Shown one piece after another: positions 1-10,740 of a DNA stretch of 64,000 nucleotides (its first letter is position 1; each line of letters opens with the position of its first letter). This DNA is from Typhlomys cinereus (taxonomy: Eukaryota > Chordata > Mammalia > Rodentia > Platacanthomyidae): NCBI GenBank assembly GCA_023101885.1, contig JALPQD010000390.1, forward strand, positions 1,413,257 through 1,477,256. Reading direction: 5' to 3'. Both the position numbers and the translations under genes were made by a program. Below the pieces are notes generated by a model. The model saw only the letters and a program-made list of their open reading frames with translations, was not told the origin of the DNA and did not search any database.

Positions 1-493
1 GTGTCAGTTTATTATTGGAATAATTTTTCTGCTTACAGTTTGTTGTCATGACAGCAAAGTTATCAAGAGGGCTACAAAGAAATGGTCACTACTATAACTA
101 TAGGCAGAACTAAGAAAAGGAAATATTTTCTAACTTGTCTGTCTACTAAAGTGAATCAGTGTTTATTCCATCTTATCAAACAGTTCTGGGAATGGTGTTA
201 TACAATATGGGATAAGTCCCACATTGAAGTGATAATATACTATGGTGTTGCTTAAAGTCTTGCTCTAAAAAAAATCTTCATGAATATGCTTAAAGGTTCA
301 CTTGACAAGTTGACAACTGTGAATAACTGCTATACCATCCATTAGAAAGAGCTGGCATCAATAAGTACAAATCTTATAAACAAGGGCATAAAATCATGTT
401 CCTGAAGCTTTCCTGCAAGAAGACTAAAGATTCGTACAAATTGGTATATTTTGTTATATTAATGCAGAGCCTTAACATGTGTGTAAAACTACT
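1..493. other. AT-rich intergenic DNA, nothing recognised
   Basis: No open frame of note, no RNA gene and no repeat family that I can name. It ends where the LTR-like sequence begins. Confidence 0.5.
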
Positions 494-847
494 TGTCATG
501 GTTTGAAATGTGAGTTGTCCTCCATAGACTCATGGGTTTGAATCTTTAGTTTGGGAAAAATTATAACACCTTTAGGAAGTGGAAGCTTGCTGGAAGAAAG
601 CAGTGATGGAATGTGGGCCTTTAGGTTGGTTAACTCAACTCTACTCATGAGTTTACAGCAGTAACTCTCAGCCTCCCTGAAGGATGTGACTTAGGCCACA
701 TGTAACTTCTACTGCCAGCCATGCCTTTTCCACTATAAAGGACTTTATCTCACCTTTGGAACTGTTAACTAAGTAAATCTTCCTTTCTCCCTCTTAGTTA
801 CTTGAGTTTAAGTGTGGTCTCACAGGAGCAATAGAAAATAGTAAGCA
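494..847 (+). mobile_element. MaLR-type solo LTR (ERVL-MaLR-like)
   Basis: The segment begins tgtcatggtttgaaatg and contains the 'cctttaggaagtgg..gcttgctggaagaa' and 'gtgggcctt..aggtt' blocks typical of rodent/mammalian MaLR LTRs. A TATA-like 'ctataaaggac' follows near 735, then a degenerate 'taagtaaatcttcc' polyadenylation region, and it ends near 'aatagtaagca'. No internal sequence adjoins either side, so it looks like a solo LTR. Terminal TG and CA are visible, but no clear target duplication was found. The family assignment rests on pattern memory, not alignment. Confidence 0.6.
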
Positions 848-1467
848 TTATACTATGCATGAGAAAAAAGGACCCCAAGATTTCCACATGGTATGAAACA
901 TATGATCACACCCACAAAACTGACATTGCAAATTATAATTCAGGAAAATACCGTTCATATATTGCCATTATGGTTCATTGTAATGTAAACCACAGAAATG
1001 TGGCAAATATAAAAGGACAGATAGTACTTGAACAAAAAGAGGAAACATACACTCATACAAATATACACATCCACAGACACAAACACTTGACTCTTGGTAC
1101 ATGAGAGCAAAAATTGAGAGTATTACAGGATGATTTTCAGAAATCTTCTGCCTCTATTTCATGTTTTCTCTTCCAAGTATCCTATACTACATGTTTGTAT
1201 GACTGATCATGAAAGCTCCCAGTGTAGTGGAGAAAGTCTTTTTTCTAATATAATTCATTGCTCACCTTGGATGAAAACAACACTTTGTATAATTTCTTCA
1301 CTGATTAATTGATAGTATTTGGAAGTTTGACTAGCACTAAAAAGGCGTATCAAGAAACATACAGAGAGCTGATTTGTTTTTTTAATTTGAATTGTGTGAT
1401 CAGATTAAAAGCACAACAGATTTTCATTTAATCATAGCTTATTATAATTTACATTATACATTACTAT
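848..1467. other. Intergenic, 3' flank of the OR8K-type gene
   Basis: AT-rich DNA downstream of the minus-strand OR. The two short plus-strand open frames here (81 and 60 codons) have no recognisable domain and are probably chance. Any 3'UTR of the OR would lie in this stretch, but I could not fix its polyadenylation site. Confidence 0.4.
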
Positions 1468-2403
1468 TTAAGAAGAAACATTGCGAATTTTCTTCCAAGT
1501 TCTCTGAAGGGCATATTTTACATCCTTGTTCCTCAGGCTATAGATCAAGGGATTCAGCATGGGGATGATCAGGGTGTAAAAGATGGAAGCCATTTTGTCA
1601 GTATCGAAGGAGTGGCTGGACTGGGGCTGCACATACATGAATATCAAAGTGCCATAGAAGACAATGACCACAGTCAAGTGGGAGCCACAGGTGGAGAAAG
1701 CCTTGTGTCTGCCCTCTGCAGACTTCATCCTGAGAATGGCTATGAAGATGAGCAGGTAGGACACAAGGACGACCAGAAGAGAGGATATCAAGTTAAAAGC
1801 AGCCAAGATCAGAATGATCACTTCTATTTCATGAGTGTCTGAGCATATCAAAGCTAACAAGGGGATACTGTCACAGAAGTGATTGATGATGTTGTAGCCA
1901 CAAAAAGATAAGGTGAAGATTTTTATGGTGACTAAAAGAGACACGAACGTACTGTAGAGATAAGGAATTGCCACAAGCACCCAACATATACTTTCTGACA
2001 TGATGACAGAATAGAGTAGAGGATTACAGATAGCCACATAGCGGTCATAGGACATCGCAGACAGAATAAACAGTTCACAAGCAATGAAAACAAGAAAGAC
2101 AGCTAGCTGGGTGGCACATAGATTATAAGATATTCTATTTTGATCTACAATAAAATCTACCAGCATTTTGGGACCCACAGAGGTACAATAACCAAGGTCA
2201 GTGAGAGCCAGGTGTCTCAGGAAGAAATACATGGGCGTCTGCAGCCTGATGTCCACCGTAGTCAGGATGATCATGCTCAAGTTGCCTATTGCTGAGGTCA
2301 GGTGGATGATGAGGAACAATCCAAACAAAGGGGCCTGGAGCTCAGGGTGGTCAGTGATGCCCATCAGGATGAACTCAGTTAGTGTGAAGTTGTGTTTCTC
2401 CAT
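1468..2403 (-). CDS. Olfactory receptor, OR8K-type (family 8), intact
   Basis: A 311-residue single-exon class II odorant receptor, a seven-helix GPCR expected in olfactory cilia coupling through Golf. Seen: N-glycosylation site N5-F-T, GN at 40-41 in TM1, PMYFFL at 57-62, conserved Cys96, [10 protein letters not shown] at 117-126 at the TM3 end, KAFSTC at 234-239 before TM6, and [16 protein letters not shown] from 281 in TM7. Family 8 character is clear from [17 protein letters not shown] and VGPKMLV; OR8K is the closest subfamily I recognise. Odd: the second extracellular loop reads HF-CD (176-178), whereas the paralogue at 55102-56043 and family members read HFYCD. This is a one-residue in-frame deletion beside the structural cysteine. 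A splice-acceptor-like tttaatccag lies about 30 nt upstream of the ATG, as expected for ORs with a 5'UTR intron. The frame is open throughout. The ligand is unknown. Confidence 0.93.
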   Translation of the reverse strand: MEKHNFTLTEFILMGITDHPELQAPLFGLFLIIHLTSAIGNLSMIILTTVDIRLQTPMYFFLRHLALTDLGYCTSVGPKMLVDFIVDQNRISYNLCATQLAVFLVFIACELFILSAMSYDRYVAICNPLLYSVIMSESICWVLVAIPYLYSTFVSLLVTIKIFTLSFCGYNIINHFCDSIPLLALICSDTHEIEVIILILAAFNLISSLLVVLVSYLLIFIAILRMKSAEGRHKAFSTCGSHLTVVIVFYGTLIFMYVQPQSSHSFDTDKMASIFYTLIIPMLNPLIYSLRNKDVKYALQRTWKKIRNVSS

Positions 2404-3404
2404 CCAGGTTTATAAGAAAACTTATTCTGGATTAAATAATATATAGGAACATTCATTTAAGGCTTTTATCACAGGAAATTGTGCAAAGCAAGTTAAGAAA
2501 AATTATGGAAGGTCACTATGAGAGGAGGGTATCAAGTGATTCAAGCTTAGATTACACAAAAATAGATACTAGGATTTTTCAGAATGTGTAAAAAATTATT
2601 TATCTAATTTATGATGTGACCATTACCTATTTCTTATGTCTAACAGCCAAATTAGAGTGCATATCTCTCCAATATCCAATCCCAAATAATATTCACATGA
2701 AGAACCTTGATTGAGGTAAATTATCCATGAAAAATAAAAACAAATAGGAAGGTCCATTGAGTCAAATAATATGCCACTTTTTATAAGAACATGTAATTAT
2801 GATTAGCTCCTGCAATTCTCACAAAGAGGAAACTAAGACAAGAGAATTTAGTGTGTAGATGAGTTTGGGCCACATAAACAGTATTTCATAAGAAATCAAA
2901 CAAAAATAAATGCTTATGGTTGGCAGAGGTAAATTTTTCAACACGCTTGGGGCCTGTTTGAGCAAAATGTGTAAAAAATCAAATTGGACATATTATACAT
3001 ATGCAGAAAGTATGAAAGCTGGCAAAGTAAATTACAGATATTAATAATACAGATGTTAAATGCACAAAAGTATAGTTAAATAGAAAAAACCTTTCATGAC
3101 TGAGAAAAATAACATATTAGGACTAAAAAAATTCTTAAAATCTTTAGAAAGTGTGAGGTATATTTATGTTCTTTTTACAGTTGTTACAGTAACCTACCTG
3201 AATGAACCTTTTTAAATATATGTTTGTGTAATTTCTTCTGCACTTGAGTTCATGCCTATGTTTAAGATAAAATGAATAGTTGAACCATAAATAGAGATGG
3301 AAAAATTCAGGCAACTCATTAGAATCTTTGTAAAATCTCCCATTTCTATGATTGACATTAAGCAGAGTATGTTCTTGCTTTCTATCAGACATTTTTAAAT
3401 AATT
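2404..3404. other. Upstream region of OR8K-type gene, AT-rich
   Basis: Minus-strand upstream DNA of the OR. The first 45 bases resemble the same region upstream of the second OR8K-type gene (56044-56090), including the acceptor-like AG. Beyond that I see no recognisable repeat or gene, and no promoter element could be assigned with confidence. Confidence 0.4.
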
Positions 3405-3470
3405 TTTTGAGTTAGAGTCTCTCAATGTGGGACAGTCCTACCTTGAACTCTTGACTCCTGTATTGAAAAC
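3405..3470 (-). mobile_element. Decayed B1/7SL-like SINE fragment
   Basis: The plus strand shows 'agagtctctcaatgtggg' followed by 'accttgaactcttgactcctg', matching the antisense of a B1/Alu-type right end (gagacaggg...ctggccttgaactcctga). It is short and diverged. The family call is tentative. Confidence 0.4.
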
Positions 3471-3837
3471 TCTTCAGGTTGTTTTTACCACAGGATAGTT
3501 TAGGACATTTTATGGGTATTAATTCACAGTTTTCCCTGAGGTTTTGCTAAACAATCAGTTGTTGGCCTTAAAACACTGAAGCACTCAACGAACTATCTAG
3601 ATATTGTCCACTAATTGTAAGGGGAAATTTGATTTAACTGTGATTTTATTTCTTAGTTCATTATCAAATTGCTTAGTCAGTAATCAAATAACTGGAAATG
3701 AGGTCTCAGAGATATCAACATGACAATGTCAGCATAGTTCAAAATATCAAAATGAGACAATGTCATAATTGTACCTTAATGTTGTAGTGAGACTTAAGAT
3801 TACATACTGTAAGAGAGGAAACAAGAATGAATCAAGA

Positions 3838-4020
3838 CAGTGCTGGGGAGAAGGCATAATACATAGAGGTACATATATGCAAAGTTGGAAATCTGAGTTT
3901 GATCCTCAGAAACTTTGTCATGTAAGGAGACAACTGAATTCTGAAAGTAGCCCTGTAGCATCCCCCCATTCACCATGCATGTGAATGCCTGTCCCCCTGC
4001 CTTTCTCAAATATAAAAATC
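3838..4020 (+). mobile_element. Old B2-like SINE
   Basis: Starts near 'gtgctggggagaaggc' and carries a B-box-like 'ctgagtttgatcctcag'. It then has 'catgtaaggagacaactgaa' and a 'tgcatgtgaatgcctg' tail, the order of parts seen in B2-type tRNA-derived SINEs. It is heavily diverged, and the two overlapping short open frames are chance. Confidence 0.55.
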
Positions 4021-4030
4021 CTAAGTAGTG

Positions 4031-4690
4031 AATCTAGAGAATATGTTGCTGAATTAAGTAAGCCTGCCTCAGAAGCTATCAATTGCTGATAATATCAGTA
4101 ACATGAGGTATTCAAATTACTCAAACTTAGGGAATCAAAAATCACAGTGAGATGCTTAGAGTTTGACAGCAATTAGGGCATGGCAATTATAATGTTTCAG
4201 ATATACAAAATAAATGAACCTGAAAGAGTCAAGGAAATGCAATATGCTTGTAGTTAACAGTACTTTACTGATAGGATGAAGTTGTTCACAGTGTAAATTC
4301 CTTATTTAAGCTCAAATAAATATTTTTAAGCTTTATGCAGAAATATTTAGCAACTATAGAAAACTATTAAGTATATATATACTACATAATTTCTCCATAA
4401 AAACTTACAACGCTTTTTTTTATTATTTCATAGCTCCCATTGTATTAAGTGATTAGAAAAAAAAGGTAAAAAAAGGATAGAAATGTTGCAACAGGTAGGA
4501 ATTTTCAGAACTTTATATTAAATTGAAATTAATAAAACAAGTAACAGCCCATTTAGTAAGAATTATTTATGGGATATTTAGAGAAGGACAATATGAAAAA
4601 GTAATATCAGGTTAGTTAGATCTGAGAGAACTCATACTCCGTGTTTATTGGGTTTTGCCTTTCAGGTTTGGAAGCATAGACTGCTTTATA
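4031..4690. other. AT-rich intergenic DNA
   Basis: No gene or recognisable repeat except the presumed remnant of the SINE that was split by the following L1 (about 4640-4707). Confidence 0.4.
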
Positions 4691-4707
4691 TCTGCCTGAC
4701 ATTTTTC
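4691..4707. repeat. Left target-site duplication of the L1 at 4708-5619
   Basis: tctgcctgacatttttc occurs here and again at 5620-5636, immediately outside the two ends of the L1 3' fragment. This 17-bp exact direct repeat is the expected product of target-primed reverse transcription. Confidence 0.85.
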
Positions 4708-5619
4708 TTTTTCTTTATTTCCACTCATACAAACTTAACAGGTTCACTAGTCCCCCCCTCTCTCCAACCCTCTATCCCCCTGTGCCCCCTCCCCTCCCCA
4801 TCCCCAGTGCCTCCCCCTCCCATCCTCAGAGCATCCATTAAGGTGCATGCCAAACTTTCCTCTGGGTCCTCCTCTCCCATGAGGTGCAAGGACCCAGTGG
4901 CATTTCCCAGAACCCTTTCCTGTGTTCCCCTTAAGCATAGGAATACTACTGTGGCTGTCAATACCTTGCCTCCCAGGATCCTAGTGCCTTTAGCAAATGC
5001 TAGACTTTGTGAGGTCAATAGTATGTTGGACATTGCACAGGCCATGTGAAGTCCAAATATGATTGCTTCGGCCCTAACTTGTGTAGAGTATATTGCATAT
5101 CATTGCTCCTCCCATCCTTGTGCTCTTACAGTCTTGCTGCTCTCTCTTCCGCAAATTTCCCTGAGCTTCAGGATGGGAGAGATTAGGCTGGCCTAGTTCC
5201 AGGTGATTGATATAAAGTCTCTGATGTTCTGGATTATAGTTTGTTGATTTTTTTTTTCAGTTTTGCTGCTCCTACAATGCCCTTCACTCCATCCTGATGG
5301 GTATTGGATGTCACCCCCTGGCCAGAGATTAAAAACCTGTTAAATTAGAGTCTTCTTATAAGAGTATATTCAAAATAGATGTAATAAAAGTAGGAAATCA
5401 TGGTGAGGGAGGGGTCAATCACCCATCTGCAAAATGGTTACTTTCTATCTGCCAGACTATACACCCTCCCCTTCTGGTAAGATCATGCCCCATCAGTTGT
5501 AAATGATCAGGAAGGAAAGTCTGTGAACTTAACCAGATGTCTCATTACTTATTTGCAGTCCTTGATGGTGGCCTATTTTTTCTGCTATAACATGGTCCCC
5601 TCTCTCTTTGTTAATGGTG
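4708..5619 (-). mobile_element. L1 3' end, 5'-truncated, minus strand
   Basis: On the plus strand it begins with a T-rich tail, then 'ccactcatacaaacttaaca', then the C-rich (G-rich on its own strand) 3'UTR tract. It proceeds through the same 3'UTR text seen in the longer copies, such as 'ccagtggcatttccc', 'ttccctgagcttcaggatgg' and 'atcctgatgggtattgg'. It stops before ORF2. Short open frames in it (up to 106 codons on minus) derive from the 3'UTR. Exact 17-bp TSDs flank it. Confidence 0.9.
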
Positions 5620-5705
5620 TCTGCCTGACATTTTTCAAGTCCTTTTACTTGCAAGTTAAATGCTTTAGCCACTGAAACATCTTCCCAAACCAAGAAACAT
5701 CTCAA
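5620..5705 (-). mobile_element. B2-like SINE head, split by the L1
   Basis: The first 17 bases are the right-hand TSD. The rest reads, on minus, ggtttgggaagatgtttcag then gctaaagcatttaacttgca, a diverged B2 A-box region. The L1 at 4708-5619 therefore appears to have landed inside an older SINE whose remaining part lies to the left of 4707. Confidence 0.55.
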
Positions 5706-5757
5706 CTGGTTCATGTGCTTCAGTTCTCAGCCTTTACCCCAGAAGTTTCCATTTTGG

Positions 5758-5760
<3 letters not shown>

Positions 5761-5829
<69 letters not shown>
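5761..5829. repeat. (GA)n microsatellite
   Basis: About 69 bp of nearly pure GA dinucleotides with one AAAG interruption near the start. It gives long artificial open frames on both strands (Arg-Glu and Ser-Leu repeats) that should not be taken as genes. Confidence 0.98.
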
Positions 5830-5832
<3 letters not shown>

Positions 5833-6639
5833 AATGACTGTAGAGTTGTGGTTCCAGACACATGTCTCTCCTTCTCTCTTATCGGGTCAGAGAATGTTAC
5901 AGAAGAGGAAGTAGAAAGAACCCAAAGACTGCCTTTAATTTTAAGCACAGGAACCTCTTACAGCAGTGAATGGAAAGGAATCTAGATAACTAAGTTTGTA
6001 CAATAGCTGAATACTTGGAGGTGAAAGAATTGGTTTTCAATTGACATGACACTGAGGGTTCAGGCTCTTCTCTGGAAGAAAGGTCAGAAAACACGTAAGA
6101 TTGAGAAAGCATGTAAAATTTGTTGTGAAACTCTTGATCAAAACATGGCAATACTATAGAAATCATGAAACCACAAGAAATGTGGTTACTTACATATAGA
6201 GTAGTTCTGCCTATTCAGTGATCAGCTATGGATATAGGGGAAACCCTTTTGCCCCTACAAATTACTGAATACAAAATAGGCAATGGGCACCTAATTTACA
6301 CAGCAGGGTTGAGGCAAGAAGAAGTTCCAGTTATGTCTCCATGGAGGAACCTATTAGGTTGTAAGAACAGGACCAAGCCCAAACAAAAGACCCTGGTTAA
6401 ACCCAATGGGACACAAAGGACATGAATATGGGATGAATACATGTAGAGAAGTGTGGCTAGAATTCGTGGAGAAAGAAAAGATCAAGGGAACCTAACCAGA
6501 ATTGCCACATCCTAATCCAACAACTCTGGTAGACTAGGTCTCAGTTTGGGTAGATAGATTCAAAGAAACAATTTCTGGAGAAAGGATGTGGCATTATTTG
6601 ATATAAATAAGAAAAATAAGTAAAATATGGGAATTGTAT
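5830..6639. other. Unassigned, possibly repeat-derived
   Basis: No gene seen. The stretch just before the ERV-like segment has moderate GC and may be part of the same element, but I could not match it to anything else in the window. Confidence 0.3.
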
Positions 6640-7030
6640 CTCTACCTAGTTGGGGGCCTGAAGACTGCTCCCTGGGGAATATCACAGTAACGCCCATGGG
6701 CAGGTGCTGGGAATTTCTCAGAATGTCACAGTAACTCCCATGGAAAGATGCTGGATTTCCTCCCTAGACAATTTAAGTTTTTTCTCTGGCAGAAGGAATT
6801 CTTCTGGGAATTTCTACCTGTTCTTAGGTTTTTTGGGACTAGTTTTCTGCTCTCTGCTGTAGAGAAAAATCTTGCTTTTAACTTTAAATTAATTGCAACT
6901 GGAGATTTTATGTCACACAAAGTAAGTGGACTTGTTAGCCAGAATGTATACACTCATTTTAAAGAAATTAGAGAGTAGCTTCTAGAGTCTTAGAAACATA
7001 GGTGGGTAAAACTTCCACCTATGAACTAAC
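6640..7030 (+). mobile_element. ERV-derived internal segment (homologous to 25660-26020)
   Basis: The run from 'gggggcctgaagactg' to 'aggtgggtaaaacttcc' is collinear with the reverse complement of 25660-26020. Shared blocks include 'tcacagtaa(c/t)tcccat', 'ggaattcttct(g/a)ggaatt' and 'gacttgttagccagaatgt'. The adjoining sequence at both sites carries LTR-like features, so I infer an endogenous retrovirus or LTR element. No gag, pol or env reading frame is recognisable. Confidence 0.55.
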
Positions 7031-7399
7031 TCAGAAATTCCAGAAGTATGAGACTATGCTATTTGTTCACTAGAACTTTAAAAGGAACTGATACCTCTAT
7101 TACCTGGTTGAAGGCCAAAGAAGAGACCATCATGCCAGAAAGTCTAGATGCCAAGACTATCTACTGGAGATGGTATTTGCAATCCAAACTGGGAGTATCC
7201 ATGTTGGTAGCAAAGGGGGCCATGTCTTCCCTTTCCCAAACAGCACTCTTATGAAAAATCACAGAGATGCACCCCCACCAATTATTGCCTCCGCCCTGAA
7301 AGAGACACCCTTGGCGATATGGGGCTTGATAGAATGGACCCCGGGTTTGGAGAATGACTGATGGCAATATACTTCTGAAATTTCTGAAAGGAAGACATA

Positions 7400-7900
7400 A
7401 GCAACCTTATTATTAAAGGAATGGACAGATGCTATCATAAGAGGAATTATTCTTTTAATAATTATATTGCTTAAGTGTTTCCCTCAGCACATCTCTCAGC
7501 AGTGCTCCACCAACAAGACCATGCTACAGGCCAGGCGCTTAAAACAATGACAACTATGTGGGCTCAGCCCCATGGCTATCTGTTGGAGCATTATAAATTA
7601 GGTAGAATGGGAAATACTGGGAGAATGGTTTTGTTACGTGCCTCTACCCTCAAAAAATGAACTGGGTTCTTGAAAAAATGTCCTCTCTGAAGGTGATTTC
7701 TGCTGGATAATACGTGTCTTTACCCCAAATTTTTCTGTATAAAAGCTGTCACAAAAGTTTCAGTAACAGGGTCCAGATTCACTCAGCCTAGAGAGTTGCA
7801 TGTTCTGTCCTCCATTTCTGACAAAATTTGCCTGTCCTGGTCCAGAGGAACTTGGTCTCGAGGCCACAACTCTGGTCTGTGGCACAGAGTGTTTTATAAG
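7400..7900 (+). mobile_element. LTR-like segment with TATA box
   Basis: TATAAAAG lies at 7738-7745. Further on, 'tggtccagaggaac' then 'ttggtctcgaggcc' then 'ctggtctgtggca' (7838-7884) matches the outer ends of the 262-bp inverted repeat at 10283 and 11002. The promoter-like box followed by a shared terminal block suggests an LTR of the same family; its left boundary is not defined. Confidence 0.45.
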
Positions 7901-9186
7901 CAAAGATAAAATTGTCGAAGAACAACATTCATCAATAAAGAAAAGCAAAAAATTGAACAAATAATTTTTGTATCAATTGGTGGCTAAGAGTGGAATGATA
8001 TTTACATGTATATTTTATAATTTTAAGGTCATCATTTAACAGAATATAGCTTTGATCACAAAAATATTCTTTCCTTACTTTTTGTATATGTATTATCTGA
8101 ACATGCAGGGGTTTATTACTGCCTAGAATGATCATATGATGCACTATAAATATTGTAAGCAAAAATTTAATTGTTGCTTTACTTTTGAAATTTATTTATG
8201 CACTATGTAATTAATACACAAACCACACACATGTGACAACCATTGTTAACACTAATTTGTATTTTATATACATAGATACATAGATATAGATAGAAATTGA
8301 GGTGATTAATATAAATATCCTAGATTTAGTTCTAAAAGATTTTTCATACAAAGGAACAAAAAATTTGTATGCTTGTTAAATACATTTTAAGAATGAAGTT
8401 TACTTTTGATGTGATTTTCTGTGATTAATAACCAAAGAGAATCTGTCAAGGACTAATTAATTTCATAAAAATATTTTAAATTAATAAACAAAGGTGAAAA
8501 GGAAAACAAAAACTATTTTTCATTGATATTCTAATCAAAGCAATTTAGATGTGAACATGAGGCATGCTAGAAACAGGGTTAAACATGAATTTAACTGAAG
8601 AGCAATTATGTATGTTTATCTGAGTCCTGGGTGATAAAGAAGGGTACAAATTGTATGAATAGTCCAGGCTGTAAGATCAAAAGAAAATTTTTGCAAAAGC
8701 AGAGTAAAGATTCTAATAGTGTGACAGGATTTCAGTTCTGAAATGAGTATATGCTGAATAATCCATTGTATATTAACTTTGAACTTGATCAGTATTACTA
8801 ATTCTTTAATGTTGATAAAATTTTAAAAAGAATGAATATTTGCTATATGAACAATTAAGAAGAGGAACTAATTATTGGTAAATATACAAATAACTTTATG
8901 GATAATATATATGTTTATATGCACATATAAATATGTAAATATATTTATATATAATAGATGTATAACTACCTACCTATCTAGCTATCTATCTACCTATTTA
9001 TCTATACATATATAATGGAGGAAGGAGAGGATTGCATTGTTCAAAACAGCACGATGATGACTTTTTATGAATATATAAATGTATTCTGAGTTCTGTGAAC
9101 CAGGCTATGAATGGATGGCCCACCTAGAGCTAACAGTGGAGTATATTGCTTTTTTGGAGTACATATTTGTATAGTTTAGATAGTAT
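7901..9186. other. AT-rich intergenic with tetranucleotide tracts
   Basis: No gene seen. Short (TAGA/TATC)-type tracts occur at about 8265-8292 and 8958-9008. The short minus-strand open frame at 7932-8162 shows no domain. Confidence 0.5.
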
Positions 9187-9768
9187 TGAAAGACCCCCCA
9201 GGAACAACGTTGCTGAGAGAGACACCAAGACCCCTTTCGCTGTAAATGTATGAGGCTTTATTTAATGATGTGCCTGGCTGCTCCAGCAACCTGTCATGCA
9301 GGAGAGACTGAAGCGGCCCCAAGCAATTTGGGCAAAGGGTTTTTAAGGGGTCTTGGGGTTGGGGGTTGCTTAGCTGGGGAATTTTCCATGACCTTTACAG
9401 TCATTGGTCAGCAAGACCTCGGGTGGGGTTGCCTCTTAGTGATCATTCCAGTTCATCTGCTTAACCCAGGCTCTTCATTCTGGGTGACAATTATTGACAG
9501 AATTCCCCTTTGTGCAAACTTGTTTTTCCAGAACTGAATGGCTTGAGGTCACAAGGGGTGGGGAAATATCTGCAAATAGCTCAAGGCTGTACATAGTTTT
9601 AAGCAATGGCTAGCAATGGATATACTTGGATGTCTATAAACAATGGCTAACAACAGCTGTGCCTAATGACTATAAGCAATGGCTATACCGTGGGCCTGAA
9701 CCGGCCTGCTTTGTGAATTTTCTTCTATCGTAAAGTTTCTTTTAGGGCGAGGGTCTCAGGGTCCAACA
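9187..9768 (-). mobile_element. Complete LTR (3' LTR) of an ERV
   Basis: Read on minus it starts tgttggaccctgagaccc and ends ggggggtctttca, giving canonical TG...CA ends over 582 bp. U3 (near 9600-9690) holds three imperfect repeats of tataa(a/g)caatggcta. A TATA-like ttaaaaa lies near 9340 and an AATAAA polyadenylation signal at 9257-9262, with R-U5 beyond it. The polypurine tract abuts the TG end, which identifies this as the downstream LTR. A second copy of its U3 start is at 28850-28996. Confidence 0.8.
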
Positions 9769-9782
9769 TTCCCCCCTTTTCT
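9769..9782 (-). promoter_or_regulatory. Polypurine tract of the ERV
   Basis: On minus this is agaaaaggggggaa, directly before the TG of the LTR. Retroviral plus-strand DNA synthesis primes from such a tract immediately upstream of the 3' LTR. Confidence 0.8.
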
Positions 9783-10282
9783 ATAGGCACACTTCAGTCA
9801 TGGAGTGTTTCATAGTTTCATAGTCTCATAGTTTTCGTGCTCCAGGTCTTGTAAGAAACTGGAGTCAGTTTATCAGCAGGGGTGTTCCTTCAGGGTGATT
9901 CCAGCAGTGGGGGATGTCTCTCCGGAATTCCAAAGACTTTGAGAGACCCATCCCAGCATGGCTGCTCTAATTCTGCCTCATTTTCCCATAAACCTATTTG
10001 AGGACTCAGACCACTCTGGGGATAAAGGACGATGACTCGCGCTAGCTACTTCCTGATGAGTAGGGACGATGAAGGGGAGAGCAGTCTGATATCCTCATCT
10101 ATGAAGTGCTGGGATGGTCTAGGGCTCTGAGATGGCTTTATTACTTCAAGGTCAATCTAAAAGAGACAAAACAGATAACATAAGCCTACAAGATAAACCA
10201 TTGTAACTGGGAAGGCCCATGGGATAAACCAAATAAGCTCATCATGATTGTAGGCTAATCTGGAGACTTTTTTCCCCCTCTG
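9783..10282 (-). mobile_element. ERV internal region, non-coding remnant
   Basis: Internal sequence upstream (on minus) of the 3' LTR. No open frame longer than about 60 codons and no retroviral protein motif is visible; it looks like a decayed or non-autonomous internal region. Confidence 0.5.
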
Positions 10283-10544
10283 GCCTCACTTGGTCCAGGG
10301 AGCCCTGGTCTCGAGGCTGCGGCTCTGGTCTGCGGCACCCCAGAAAGACAGTTTATGCTGTAGAGTTAAAGCTAGAGACATAGGTTGGTATAAAGTTTAA
10401 TAAAGATTTTCCCTTGTCCTAAAAGGTTGCCTAAAGTTAAAGTCAGTGCTTGACAGGGGAAAAATGCAGTGACAAACTTAAGGAGTTAAATCAGTAAATA
10501 GCAAAACTCCAGGTGTTAGAGTAATGACTCCATTAGCAAGTCAA
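10283..10544 (+). repeat. Inverted repeat, left arm (262 bp)
   Basis: This arm is the reverse complement of 10741-11002 over all 262 bases, with only two substitutions that I could find by reading (near 10458 and 10499) and no indels. The outer end reads gcctcacttggtccaggg. It contains an AATAAA on plus near 10399. Its outer block is related to 7838-7884, so the arms derive from an LTR-type element. Confidence 0.93.
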
Positions 10545-10740
10545 TTTTTGGAGAGAACAATCTAAATCAGTTTTTTTTCTCTTTTTTCTGGATTCTTAAA
10601 GCAAGGGGTATGGGTCTTTTTGGGACCAAGGGGGTATAAAAGAACATATGCAGGGTACATTGTTTCTTTACATGGAAAGTTCTACAGATCCCTGAGCATT
10701 GTCTTAGGCCCCTTCCTCTGATTTAAATGAAAAGCCAACT
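10545..10740. other. 196-bp spacer of the inverted repeat
   Basis: Unique sequence between the two arms. It contains a T-rich stretch near 10570 and a TATAAAAG-like box near 10636. No gene is present. Confidence 0.8.

Noticed and set aside
1612..1842. 76-codon plus-strand open frame
   Set aside because: Antisense to the intact OR8K-type gene; no domain of its own.
5713..5985. Open frames of 90 and 73 codons over the GA tract
   Set aside because: They consist of Arg-Glu or Ser-Leu repeats from a (GA)n microsatellite.
8955..9015. Possible CRISPR-like short repeats
   Set aside because: These are tetranucleotide microsatellite units (ctat/ctac) without spacers; the DNA is mammalian.
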